Source: Bilophila sp964538355
GTDB taxonomy: Bacteria; Desulfobacterota; Desulfovibrionia; Desulfovibrionales; Desulfovibrionaceae
Assembly (NCBI GenBank): GCA_964538355.1
Contig: CAZIFC010000008.1
Span: 1-64,000 of the forward strand
DNA: 64,000 bases
Reading direction: 5' to 3'
Part shown: in pieces, positions 41,457-48,930 of the stretch
How positions within the stretch are numbered: position 1 is the first letter of the stretch
Layout: each line of letters opens with the position of its first letter
Program-made: the position numbers and the translations under genes
The notes under the pieces: generated by a model
The model's input: only the letters and a program-made list of their open reading frames with translations
What the model was told of the DNA's origin: nothing
Database searches by the model: none

Positions 41457-43322
41457 TTACTGGGCTCCGCCGACAAAGAACAGCGGAACGGCAGGAATGT
41501 AGGTACAGACAAGCAGCACGACGAGCATCAGGGCGATCATGGGCAGAACCTGACCGGCGATGTTTTCGAGCTTGGCCTTGGCAACGCCGCTGGCTACGAA
41601 GAGGTTCACGCCCACGGGCGGAGTGACGAAGCCGATGGCAAGGTTGACCACGATGATAACGCCGAAGTGCAGCGGCGAGACGCCCACGCCCGTCACGATG
41701 GGCAGCAGGATGGGCACGAGGATGACGATGGCGGCCAGAGCTTCCATGAACGTACCGACAATGAGCAGCAGCACGTTGATGAGCATCAGGATGACGATCT
41801 TGTTTTCCGAGAAGCTCAGGATGGCGCGGGCCACGGTTCCGGGCACGTCTTCGATGGTCATGATGTTGCCGAACAGCGTCGCCATAGCCATGAGCACGAT
41901 GATGATGGCGGAAGTCTCACAGGACTCGATGCAGGAGTTGATGAGACATTTGAAATCCATTTCCTTGTACAGGAAGAGGCCGACGATCAGGCCGTAGAAG
42001 GCGGCAATGGCTGCGGCTTCGGTCGGGGTCATGATCCCGCCGTAGATGCCGCCGAGCACGATGACCGGAACCATGAGTGCCCACTTGGCGTCCCATGCGG
42101 CCTGAATGCGCGTCTTGAGGTTGCGGACCTTGTCCTGTCCGCGCCAGCCCTTGGCCCGGGAGTAGAAGTAGCAGTAGGACATCAGCACGATGCCGACAAG
42201 GATGCCGGGGACGATACCGCTCATGAACAGGTCGCCGATGGAGACCTGGGCAGAGATGCCGTACACCACAAAGGGGTTGCTCGGGGGAATCATGACGCCC
42301 ACGCAGCCGGCGGCGGCGACGAGCGCGGCGGAGAAGTACTTGTCGTAGCCGCGTTCGACCATCGCGGGGATGGTAAGCGCACCGATGGCAGCCACGGTAG
42401 CGGGGCCGGAACCGGAAATCGCGCCGAAGAACATGCAGGTAACAATGGCGGTCAGGCCGATGCCGCCGTAGGTGCCGCCGACGATTTCGTCAGCCAGCGA
42501 GAGCAGGCGATGGGAAAGGCCGCCCGCACCCATGAACACGCCCGCAGCGATGAAGAACGGGATGGCCATGATCGGGAAGCTGTCGATGGACGTAAAAGCT
42601 ACCTGCGCCATGTATTCGATGGGCAGGGTATCGGCACAGATGATGGTCGCCAGCGTGGACAGGCCAAGGCTGATGGCGACGGGCACGCCGATGGCGCACA
42701 GGACGATAAAGTAGCCGAAGAGGGCGGGAAGCGGTTCGATGTAGTCGCAGAAAAGCACCGGAGAGGCGACGACGAAAACGACGGCGAGGCCGATCAGCGT
42801 ATCCAGCAGGCCGCACACCTTGACCTGCTTGTACAGAGACTGCAGCAGGCGGAAGCACATGAGGCCGAATCCGAGGGGAAGGACCAGATAGGGAATGAGG
42901 AACGGAATACGCAGCGCAGTGGTGTACTGGGGGAATTGCTGAAGGCGTTCGATCTGGCCCCACCCAAAGTAGGCGATGGTCGCGGTCAGAATGAAGAAGA
43001 GCACCTCAACCACAATCCAGCTGATCTGCTGAAGACGGGGAGGCAGGCAATCATACAGCATGTCCACGCGGATGGACGACCGCTTCTTGATGGCGACGCT
43101 CAGGGCAAGATAGGAAATCCAGATAAAGATATAGCGCGAAATTTCTTCAGTCCATACGGCGGCACCGGCACGCTCGATGAACTGTGTGATGATATAGCGG
43201 TAAATGACCTGCCATGTGATGAACAGGATGATAGAGAGAAGGCCGGTGACCAGAAATATTTTTTCAAAATTTTCATCAAGCCAGTGAAGCACGCCCTGCT
43301 GAGAAGTGCTGGTCTTTTCCAT
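41457..43322 (-). CDS. TRAP transporter fused membrane subunit (DctQM)
   Basis: A single 621-residue chain combines both TRAP membrane subunits. Residues ~1-185 are DctQ-like (WTEEISRYIFIWISYLALSVAIKKRS), followed after a linker helix by a DctM-like part. The DctM part contains SFPIMAIPFFIAAGVFM, MFFGAISGSGPATVAAIGAL, GCVGVMIPPSNPFVVYG and the C-terminal IVVNLAIGFVTPPVGVNLFV. QM fusion is known in many TRAP systems. The start MEKTSTSQQG has AGGAA upstream. It follows its dctP gene after an 85-base gap with a hairpin. Confidence 0.93.
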   Translation of the reverse strand: MEKTSTSQQGVLHWLDENFEKIFLVTGLLSIILFITWQVIYRYIITQFIERAGAAVWTEEISRYIFIWISYLALSVAIKKRSSIRVDMLYDCLPPRLQQISWIVVEVLFFILTATIAYFGWGQIERLQQFPQYTTALRIPFLIPYLVLPLGFGLMCFRLLQSLYKQVKVCGLLDTLIGLAVVFVVASPVLFCDYIEPLPALFGYFIVLCAIGVPVAISLGLSTLATIICADTLPIEYMAQVAFTSIDSFPIMAIPFFIAAGVFMGAGGLSHRLLSLADEIVGGTYGGIGLTAIVTCMFFGAISGSGPATVAAIGALTIPAMVERGYDKYFSAALVAAAGCVGVMIPPSNPFVVYGISAQVSIGDLFMSGIVPGILVGIVLMSYCYFYSRAKGWRGQDKVRNLKTRIQAAWDAKWALMVPVIVLGGIYGGIMTPTEAAAIAAFYGLIVGLFLYKEMDFKCLINSCIESCETSAIIIVLMAMATLFGNIMTIEDVPGTVARAILSFSENKIVILMLINVLLLIVGTFMEALAAIVILVPILLPIVTGVGVSPLHFGVIIVVNLAIGFVTPPVGVNLFVASGVAKAKLENIAGQVLPMIALMLVVLLVCTYIPAVPLFFVGGAQ

Positions 43323-43348
43323 ATGAGATTCCTGTGGGCCTAGAGGGA

Positions 43349-43390
43349 AACAAGAAAAGCGGTCTGCGGCATACAACATACCGCAGACCG
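43349..43390 (-). terminator. Internal attenuator between dctP and dctQM
   Basis: CGGTCTGCGG and CCGCAGACCG are perfect 10-bp arms (43360-43369, 43381-43390). Read on the minus strand they run into CTTTTCTTGTTT. This parallels the hairpin in the other TRAP operon. Confidence 0.72.
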
Positions 43391-43407
43391 GACATCAAGA
43401 AACAGAC

Positions 43408-44421
43408 TTACTTCTGGGTGTCAGCAATGAGCTGCATCAGTTCGGCAGGAATTTCCTTGGCAAACTTGTCGCGGGCGGGCTGAGTCTTGGCGTAGAGTTC
43501 CATGCGCTGTTCGGGAGTCAGCATGGTCACTTCGATGCCCTTGGCCTTGAATGCGTCCCAGGCCTTCTGTTCCAGCTTGCTGGTTTCGGCGCGCTGCCAC
43601 ACAAGGGCTTCCTTCGCCGCTTCGGAAATGATCTGCTGCTGTTCAGGGGTAAGGCTGTCCCACTTCTTCTTGTTCATCAGCAGGATGTGCATGGAGTAGT
43701 TGTGCTCGGAGTTCATGGCGTGCTTGAGCACTTCGGTGTGCTTGGCGTCGTTGAGGAGGGAGAAGGTGTTGCCTTCCGCGTCAACGGTGCCCTGCTGGAG
43801 AGCGGTGTAGGTTTCGCCCCACGCCACGGGAGCGGGATTCATGCCCAGTTCGGTAGCCACGGCCACTTCAACGGGGGAGTCGGTGGTACGAACCTTGAGG
43901 TTCATGAGATCCTTCACGTCCTTGAGGGGCTTCTTGGTGGACACGAAGTTGCGGTAGCCGTATTCGCTGAACATGATGGTCTTCAGACCAATGCCTTCGG
44001 CAACCTTGTCGAGGGCCTTGCCGAGTTCGCCTTCATCAAGAGCCTTGTAAAGCTTTTCCTGATTGGCGGGAGAGGTCACATAAGGAAGGTCGATGGCCAT
44101 GTAGGCCTTGGAGAAGCTCGCGAGGTTCGGCGTAGAGCTGGAGGACATGTCCAGCGTGCCGGCCTGGGCGGCTTCCGTGGTCACGCGGTCACTGCCAAGC
44201 TGGCAGTTGCCGAAAATCTGGATACGGATTTTCTTGTTGCTCTTCTTTTCGACGAGCTCCTTGAACTTTTCGTACCCAACGGTCACGTTGTTGCCCGGAG
44301 CCATGGGGTGGCCAAGGCGCAGGGTCAGGGGCTTTTCGGCTTGTGCATTGGCACTCATTCCGAGAACCATGCAGGAAGAGGCCAGAAGGGCAGCTACGGT
44401 GTACAGTACTTTTTTCATCAC
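43408..44421 (-). CDS. dctP: TRAP transporter substrate-binding protein (DctP)
   Basis: The periplasmic partner of the fused QM protein. The 337-residue protein has the signal peptide VLYTVAALLASSCMVLG ending near ANAQAEK. LTLRLGHPMAPGNNVTVGYEKF follows in the N-terminal lobe (given here to show the DctP pattern), then MNLKVRTTDSPVEV with the ligand arginine and AWGETYTALQQGTVDAEGN. It differs clearly from the DctP at 37.1 kb, so the ligands are probably different. AAGGAGA lies upstream of the tandem ATG codons. A 670-bp AT-rich region precedes it. Confidence 0.93.
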   Translation of the reverse strand: MMKKVLYTVAALLASSCMVLGMSANAQAEKPLTLRLGHPMAPGNNVTVGYEKFKELVEKKSNKKIRIQIFGNCQLGSDRVTTEAAQAGTLDMSSSSTPNLASFSKAYMAIDLPYVTSPANQEKLYKALDEGELGKALDKVAEGIGLKTIMFSEYGYRNFVSTKKPLKDVKDLMNLKVRTTDSPVEVAVATELGMNPAPVAWGETYTALQQGTVDAEGNTFSLLNDAKHTEVLKHAMNSEHNYSMHILLMNKKKWDSLTPEQQQIISEAAKEALVWQRAETSKLEQKAWDAFKAKGIEVTMLTPEQRMELYAKTQPARDKFAKEIPAELMQLIADTQK

Positions 44422-44680
44422 ACGTCTCCTTACGTGAAAAAAAGTATCCCCGCCAAAAGGGGTATATTCTTGTTGTACACCATGTGCAGAAAAAAAGGGA
44501 AGCCCCCCTCGTTTATCAAAAAACGTACCACGATTGAACGCACGAACAGTTCTCCGGTTCGTACCCCAAAAGTTTACTCGCTGTAAAATAATAAATTATT
44601 ACAATATGTTGTATTGGTAATTCGGAACATGTTGAAAATATTAAAATACTTCATGGGCGTACACGTTTTGAGCGTAATAG

Positions 44681-44705
44681 GGATATACTCATTGGGGGTA
44701 TATCC
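44681..44705. promoter_or_regulatory. Operator-like dyad upstream of the second TRAP operon
   Basis: GGATATAC and GTATATCC are perfect 8-nt inverted arms with a 9-nt spacer, 260 bases upstream of dctP. The spacing would suit a dimeric regulator. Confidence 0.4.
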
Positions 44706-44714
44706 ACAAAGATA

Positions 44715-44746
44715 AAGCGTTATATCAAGCTGTTAACGCTTTTTTT
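44715..44746 (+). terminator. Orphan Rho-independent terminator on the plus strand
   Basis: AAGCGTTA and TAACGCTT are perfect 8-bp arms around an 11-nt loop, followed by TTTTT. No plus-strand gene lies upstream within 3 kb, so it may end a small RNA. Confidence 0.5.
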
Positions 44747-44770
44747 AAAAAAAAGTGAAAAAATTGTGAA

Positions 44771-44784
44771 AGAATGTTCATTCT
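44771..44784. promoter_or_regulatory. Short perfect inverted repeat
   Basis: AGAATG and CATTCT are separated by TT, and a GAAT-GAT-ATTC dyad follows 32 bases later. A regulator site is possible, but no family match is claimed. Confidence 0.3.
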
Positions 44785-45039
44785 GGCCCAAAAGAGCCGT
44801 TTTTTGTGCTTATGAGAATGATATTCGTGCCTGATACCGATAACCGTCAGGCTGCCATTCGCATACTGTGTTTTGTTTCAAGCGAATATGAAAAAAGCGT
44901 TTGAAGAGGTATGCCGCACCGTCAAAAAAGGTTCGTAAAAACGCTCTCCCCGTACGACGCGGGGGGAGGCTCCTTGTGACGAAACAGAACAAAATCCCTG
45001 TTCCGGCATCGCATTCCCCCCAACCCGGAGGGATAGCAC

Positions 45040-45072
45040 AAAAAACGGCCCCCGAATGCTCAGGGACCGTTT
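45040..45072 (-). terminator. Terminator of the ABC substrate-binding protein gene
   Basis: On the minus strand AACGGTCCC and GGGGGCCGTT form a stem with one G-T pair, followed by TTTTTT. Confidence 0.82.
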
Positions 45073-45091
45073 GAACGCCGGGGCGAAGCCC

Positions 45092-46201
45092 TTATTCCTT
45101 GAAGGGGCAGTCGGCAACGTTTTTGGCTTCGATAAGGCCCAATGCCGCATACGGAGTGGCGGGCTTGACGCCAGAATCCTTGAAGACCTTGCGTGTCAGG
45201 CTGTCATCAATGCACCCCTTGGGGAGCGTTGCATCGGGGATCAGGCCCTCATTGTGCAGAAAGGCCGTTACTTCCTCCATGTTTTCTCTTTCCCGCTCTC
45301 CAAAATAGAAATTCATCCATTCGCGGATCGGATTGGGGTTGTTGGCCGGAACCTTGCCGTAGATGGCGTACCATAAGACTCGCTTCGGAACTCCGGTAGC
45401 GTATTGGGAAACCATATTGATGGTTTGTTCCCAATTGTCGGGATTGAGCATGAAGAGCTGGGCTTCCAGATCCGAGCGCAGGTAGCCTTCCGCGACGGCC
45501 GGATGTTTTTCCATGAAATCGGAACGCATGACCATGATCCCCAGATCCTTGTTGTCACAGGCGGAACCGTCCGCAACGATGCGCCCGCTTCCATCCCCGA
45601 CTTCGGAAGCCAGGCCGGAAAGGGTAGGCTCCCAGAGAGAGGCGGCATCGAGCTTTCCGGCCCGGAACTGGGCGGAGATGACTTCGATGCTCTGATTCAG
45701 GTATTCCTTTGGCTTGACGCCGTACTTTTTAAAGAAGCGGCGCAGGAACTGGTCAGACGCGCTGCCTTTTGGGGCCGCAATGGTTTTCCCGTCGAGCCAG
45801 CGGGCTATTTCTTCATTATCCTTGAATGCCGGAGCGTTGCTGCGGACAAGGAGCAGGGAGCAGCGGGTTCCTTCGGACATGTCCGTTGTGGAAACCATCT
45901 TGACCATGCCCTTCGCCCGCGAGCACAGCACGGCGGCGGGCATGATGCTCATGTAGCCGATCTGCGCCCTGTCAGCCAGCATATTGTTGGCAACGACAGT
46001 GCCTTGCACAGCAGGATGAAACTCGATTTCCGTCCCTTCCGGCGTGTATTTTTTCCAAAGGCCAAGCTCTGCATTGATGATGGCCTGATAAGAAATCGTA
46101 TCATAGGGTTGGAAGCCCACGACAAAGGTTTCGGCGGAAGCTCCGCCGGTCAGCAGTCCTACCGCTACGACCAGAGATGCCAACACGGAAGCATAGTTCA
46201 T
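45092..46201 (-). CDS. Orphan ABC transporter substrate-binding protein (NMT1/SsuA-TauA-like)
   Basis: A 369-residue periplasmic protein with signal peptide MNYASVLASLVVAVGLLTGG ending at ASAE. The mature part begins FVVGFQPYDTISYQAIINAE and contains VQGTVVANNMLADRAQIGYM and a SASDQFLRRFFKKYGVKP lobe-crossing helix. This pattern matches proteins for nitrate, sulfonate, taurine or thiamine-precursor uptake. No permease or ATPase gene is adjacent, so its membrane partner must be encoded elsewhere or it works as a sensor. A sulfonate ligand would suit the putative sulfate exporter at 28.4 kb, but that is inference only. Confidence 0.85.
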   Translation of the reverse strand: MNYASVLASLVVAVGLLTGGASAETFVVGFQPYDTISYQAIINAELGLWKKYTPEGTEIEFHPAVQGTVVANNMLADRAQIGYMSIMPAAVLCSRAKGMVKMVSTTDMSEGTRCSLLLVRSNAPAFKDNEEIARWLDGKTIAAPKGSASDQFLRRFFKKYGVKPKEYLNQSIEVISAQFRAGKLDAASLWEPTLSGLASEVGDGSGRIVADGSACDNKDLGIMVMRSDFMEKHPAVAEGYLRSDLEAQLFMLNPDNWEQTINMVSQYATGVPKRVLWYAIYGKVPANNPNPIREWMNFYFGERERENMEEVTAFLHNEGLIPDATLPKGCIDDSLTRKVFKDSGVKPATPYAALGLIEAKNVADCPFKE

Positions 46202-46365
46202 GTCCCTCTCCTGTTGTACGCGACGGCCCGCGTGGAGCCGTTTTGATGGTGGGCAGCCCGTTCATGAGACAGGCCCGGTCTCTTTTGCCTCTGTCTTGCT
46301 CTAGAGTGTTTCAAGGGGATTTTCAACAGGGGCCGTACACAAAGATCGCGGCAGAGACCTGTACC

Positions 46366-46401
46366 GAAAAAGGCGGAACCATGAGGATGGTTCCGCCTTT
46401 G
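46366..46401 (-). terminator. Terminator of the NlpC/P60 lipoprotein gene
   Basis: AAAGGCGGAACCAT and ATGGTTCCGCCTTT are perfect 14-bp arms with a 4-nt loop; the T-run is on the minus strand. Confidence 0.9.
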
Positions 46402-46457
46402 GAAAACAGAGGGATACCGTGAATCCATCGGGGATGATGGAGCCGGGCGATACCTTG

Positions 46458-47420
46458 TCAGGATTTCTTTTTTGTGGAGGCGTTGCGGGAGGAGGCGTTC
46501 TTCTTGGAGCTGCTTGCAGAAGCCTTCTCTTTTTTCTTGGAGCGTGAGGCCGAGGCCTTTTGTTCCGAGTGCTTCTTTCTCGAAGGCTGGGAAACCTGCG
46601 TCCCTTTTTTTCGGCTGTTGCTCACAGCAGATTTCTTTTCTTGGGAACGGCTGTTCCGCGAAGATACCGTCTGGCGGTGTGATTTTCTGGAAGAGGTGTA
46701 GGAGGCCTTTTTCCCAGATTTTTTCTGGCTCGAAAAGGAAGCGTCCGTATTGGTCTTCTGCCGATGCGCCCGCGATTCGTACATGGCTACCAGCCGCTGT
46801 GCCGTTTCGGCGTCTGCTTCCGAAATATCAACGCGGCGTGCCCCAAGGAAGGTAGAGCGGAAATAGGGATCGCTGAGGGAAGTGATTTCTACGCTTTTGC
46901 CGCGGCGGGGGCTGTGGATAAATTTTCCGTCGCCGATGTAGATGCCGGTATGGTATCCGCGGCGGGGGTGTTTGAAGGCTACGATATCGCCGGCTTCCAT
47001 CTCGTCGGCATCGATGGCGACTCCGAGCACCGACTGTTCCCGTGCCGTACGCGGCAGCTGAACGCCGACGTACCGATAGGCCCATTGCACGAACCCGGAG
47101 CAGTCAAAGCCGGATGTGCTGGTTCCTCCCCGGACGTACGGGGTGCCGATGGCTGTTTTGGCGCGGGCGATAAGATCGTCACTTGACAGGGAAACCGACT
47201 CGTCCCTTATGCGGGCTACCGCAGGAGAGCGGTAGTCATAGGCGAAACGTTCCCCCGGGCTCATGTTTGCCCTGTCCGGCCCGGGTTCAGGCTCGACATA
47301 CTGGGGAAAGGCAAACGAATCGTCGAGAGCCTTTTGCTTGGGAGTACACCCGGCAAGGACGAGGCCCGCCAGCAACAGAAGCCATAAGGAAGTATGGGCA
47401 TTGCTGATTCGTATCTTCAT
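46458..47420 (-). CDS. NlpC/P60 lipoprotein with a long Lys/Ser-rich tail
   Basis: NlpC/P60 enzymes hydrolyse peptide bonds in peptidoglycan stems. The 320-residue protein has a lipoprotein signal with lipobox LAGC (Cys25) and a catalytic domain at residues ~80-195 with Cys107 (GFDCSGFVQWAY), His157 (GYHTGIYIG) and His169 (KFIHSP). From about residue 222 to the end it is almost entirely Lys, Ser, Arg, Thr and Ala in short repeated blocks such as SSRNSRSQEKKS and SRSKKKEKAS. Such a basic tail may bind anionic cell-wall polymers or DNA. It is transcribed alone, divergently from the next gene. Confidence 0.9.
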   Translation of the reverse strand: MKIRISNAHTSLWLLLLAGLVLAGCTPKQKALDDSFAFPQYVEPEPGPDRANMSPGERFAYDYRSPAVARIRDESVSLSSDDLIARAKTAIGTPYVRGGTSTSGFDCSGFVQWAYRYVGVQLPRTAREQSVLGVAIDADEMEAGDIVAFKHPRRGYHTGIYIGDGKFIHSPRRGKSVEITSLSDPYFRSTFLGARRVDISEADAETAQRLVAMYESRAHRQKTNTDASFSSQKKSGKKASYTSSRKSHRQTVSSRNSRSQEKKSAVSNSRKKGTQVSQPSRKKHSEQKASASRSKKKEKASASSSKKNASSRNASTKKKS

Positions 47421-47529
47421 CCGGGCAGGCTAGACGGTTTTTGTATTCCTGTCAATGGGGATGGGAAGAGCGTGCTGTTCGTAAAAGGGGCGGCAGCGCG
47501 GACGGTTCCGGGAAAATCAGCCAGTGGAT

Positions 47530-47558
47530 TTGACAATCATCTGGCTCAATGAAATTCT
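47530..47558 (+). promoter_or_regulatory. Candidate promoter of the secreted zinc-motif protein
   Basis: A perfect TTGACA (47530-47535) lies 17 bases from AATTCT (47553-47558), about 75 bases upstream of the start codon. Confidence 0.45.
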
Positions 47559-47633
47559 GGACGGCATCTGTACCGGCCTTGTCCGCCCATGCGGGCGGGC
47601 GTGTCCCGTACCAAAAGAATACTGGGGGGTTCC

Positions 47634-47918
47634 ATGCGTTGTCGTCTGTCTTCGTTCGTGTTGTCTCTTGCCGCCGTCTGCCTGCTGGCTGTGCCCGCCT
47701 TTTCTGCGCCGGAGAGCCAGCCTGCTCCCGCCGGGGAGAACGCGGGTTCCGCCCCGGCCTCTGCAAGGGCCGCTTCGTACAGCGGGAACACGAAAAGCCG
47801 CGTATTCCATGCGGCAAACTGCCGTTATTTCAACTGCAAATCCTGCACCGAACAGTTCAGGACCGCCGATGAAGCCAGAAAGAGCGGCTACAAACCGTGC
47901 AAGCTGTGTATCCGTTGA
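47634..47918 (+). CDS. Small secreted protein with an Ada-like zinc-binding motif
   Basis: A 94-residue protein with a signal peptide (RCRLSSFVLSLAAVCLLAV, cleavage near AFSA) and a Pro/Ala/Ser-rich linker. The 35-residue module has the pattern FHAANCRYFNCKSC, then FRTADEARKSGYKPCKLC. The arrangement H-x3-C-x7-C, ..., GYxPCxxC is that of the N-terminal Ada-type zinc-binding fold, which also occurs in exported proteins, often beside nuclease domains. Here it stands alone. GGGGGG precedes the ATG. Role unknown; metal binding in the periplasm is likely. Confidence 0.78.
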   Translation: MRCRLSSFVLSLAAVCLLAVPAFSAPESQPAPAGENAGSAPASARAASYSGNTKSRVFHAANCRYFNCKSCTEQFRTADEARKSGYKPCKLCIR

Positions 47919-47950
47919 TGCTCCGCGCGGTCGAACCGGCGGGCCACCTT

Positions 47951-47989
47951 TTGAAACTGTATCGTAACCTATTGTATTTCAAATTGAAA
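47951..47989 (+). promoter_or_regulatory. Candidate promoter of suhB with an overlapping palindrome
   Basis: TTGAAA (47951-47956) and TGTATT (47973-47978) are 16 bases apart. The palindrome TTTCAAATTGAAA (47977-47989) overlaps the -10 region. The start codon follows within about 20 bases, so the leader would be very short. Confidence 0.38.
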
Positions 47990-47997
47990 AGTGTATC

Positions 47998-48774
47998 ATG
48001 AAGCAGCATCTTTCCACACTGGCATTACAGGCTCTCGCTGTTGTCGAGGAAAGCGGTTCCATCATTACCGCGAACCATGCCTTGCCGCATACTGTCCGGC
48101 ACAAGGGGCGCATAGATCTTGTGACCGAGACGGATCTCGCGGTCGAGTCCTTTCTCAAGGAACGCCTTGCGGCCTTGACGCCCGGGGTGGCGTTCCTTGC
48201 AGAAGAAAGCGCGGCAAGCCTTGAGCTTCCCGATACCTGCTGGATCATCGATCCGGTTGACGGGACAACAAACTTTGCACATGGCCTGCCGCTCAGTGTG
48301 ACCTCCGTGGCGTATCGGCTGAACGGGGAAGTGGTGCTCGGGATCATCAACGCGCCGCTCCTTCGGGAGTGGTATGTTGCGGAAAAGGGCAGAGGCGCGT
48401 GGCGCAACGGTGAGGCGATCCGGGTTTCATCCGTCGCCGCCTGTGAAAACGCGCTGGTGGCCACCGGTTTTCCGTATGCCATCAGCAGCCGAGTGGATGA
48501 AATCCTTGCCCGGCTGCGGCCTGTGCTGGCCGCCTGTCAGGGTGTCCGGCGGTGCGGTGCGGCTGCGCTTGATCTGGCGTGGACTGCCTGCGGGCGTTTT
48601 GATGCCTTCTTTGAGGATGATCTCAAGCCGTGGGATATGGCGGCCGGGGCACTGCTTGTTGCCGAGGCGGGTGGCCGGGTCAGCAATCTGGACGGCGCAC
48701 CGTTTGATCTGCGCTCCTCGGTGCTGGCCTCCAACGGAGTGCTGCATGAGGCCATCGGGGGACTTGTCAGCTGA
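47998..48774 (+). CDS. suhB: Inositol-1-monophosphatase family protein (SuhB-like)
   Basis: Members dephosphorylate inositol monophosphate or related substrates using Mg2+; SuhB also acts in rRNA transcription complexes in E. coli. The 258-residue protein has the metal-binding motifs FLAEES (Glu), WIIDPVDGTTNFAHG (Asp-Asp) and the C-terminal KPWDMAAGALLVAEAGG. These are complete, so enzymatic activity is expected. The ATG has almost no Shine-Dalgarno sequence and the candidate promoter lies only about 20 bases away. The exact substrate is uncertain. Confidence 0.88.
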   Translation: MKQHLSTLALQALAVVEESGSIITANHALPHTVRHKGRIDLVTETDLAVESFLKERLAALTPGVAFLAEESAASLELPDTCWIIDPVDGTTNFAHGLPLSVTSVAYRLNGEVVLGIINAPLLREWYVAEKGRGAWRNGEAIRVSSVAACENALVATGFPYAISSRVDEILARLRPVLAACQGVRRCGAAALDLAWTACGRFDAFFEDDLKPWDMAAGALLVAEAGGRVSNLDGAPFDLRSSVLASNGVLHEAIGGLVS

Positions 48775-48860
48775 TGCCCGCCGTTTTTAGGCCAATGTAT
48801 GGCGTGTGTTCTTGCGTGCTGGCAACGCGGCTGCCGCTGTGCGGAGCCACCCTGACCGGC

Positions 48861-48890
48861 TTGACACAATCCCTATCGTTTGAGTAGGAA
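48861..48890 (+). promoter_or_regulatory. Promoter of metA
   Basis: A perfect TTGACA (48861-48866) is 18 bases from TAGGAA (48885-48890). The leader of roughly 35 nt is too short for a SAM riboswitch. Confidence 0.5.
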
Positions 48891-48930
48891 AGTTGCCGAT
48901 TCTCATATCCTTAATAAAGGAGTGCTTCCC

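Larger units (their letters stand above)
44422..45091. other. 670-bp AT-rich intergenic region with several dyads
   Basis: No supported protein gene. Between 44580 and 44830 base composition falls well below the surrounding GC level. Dyads visible are ACGAAC-N9-GTTCGT near 44540-44560, GGATATAC-N9-GTATATCC at 44681-44705, a terminator-like hairpin at 44715-44746 on the plus strand, AGAATG-TT-CATTCT at 44771-44784, and GAAT-GAT-ATTC at 44816-44826. The promoter of the dctP-dctQM operon must lie here. Confidence 0.55.

Noticed and set aside
41388..43343. 651-codon plus-strand frame opposite dctQM
   Set aside because: Extremely His/Asp/Gly-rich translation mirrors the hydrophobic codons of the TRAP gene on the other strand.
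44811..44826. Fur-box-like sequence TGAGAATGATATTC
   Set aside because: Only about 10 of 14 positions fit the 7-1-7 Fur consensus, and the neighbouring genes have no iron link; kept only as a generic dyad.
48785..48930. Possible SAM riboswitch upstream of metA
   Set aside because: The promoter at 48861-48890 leaves a leader of only about 35 nt, too short for any known SAM aptamer.
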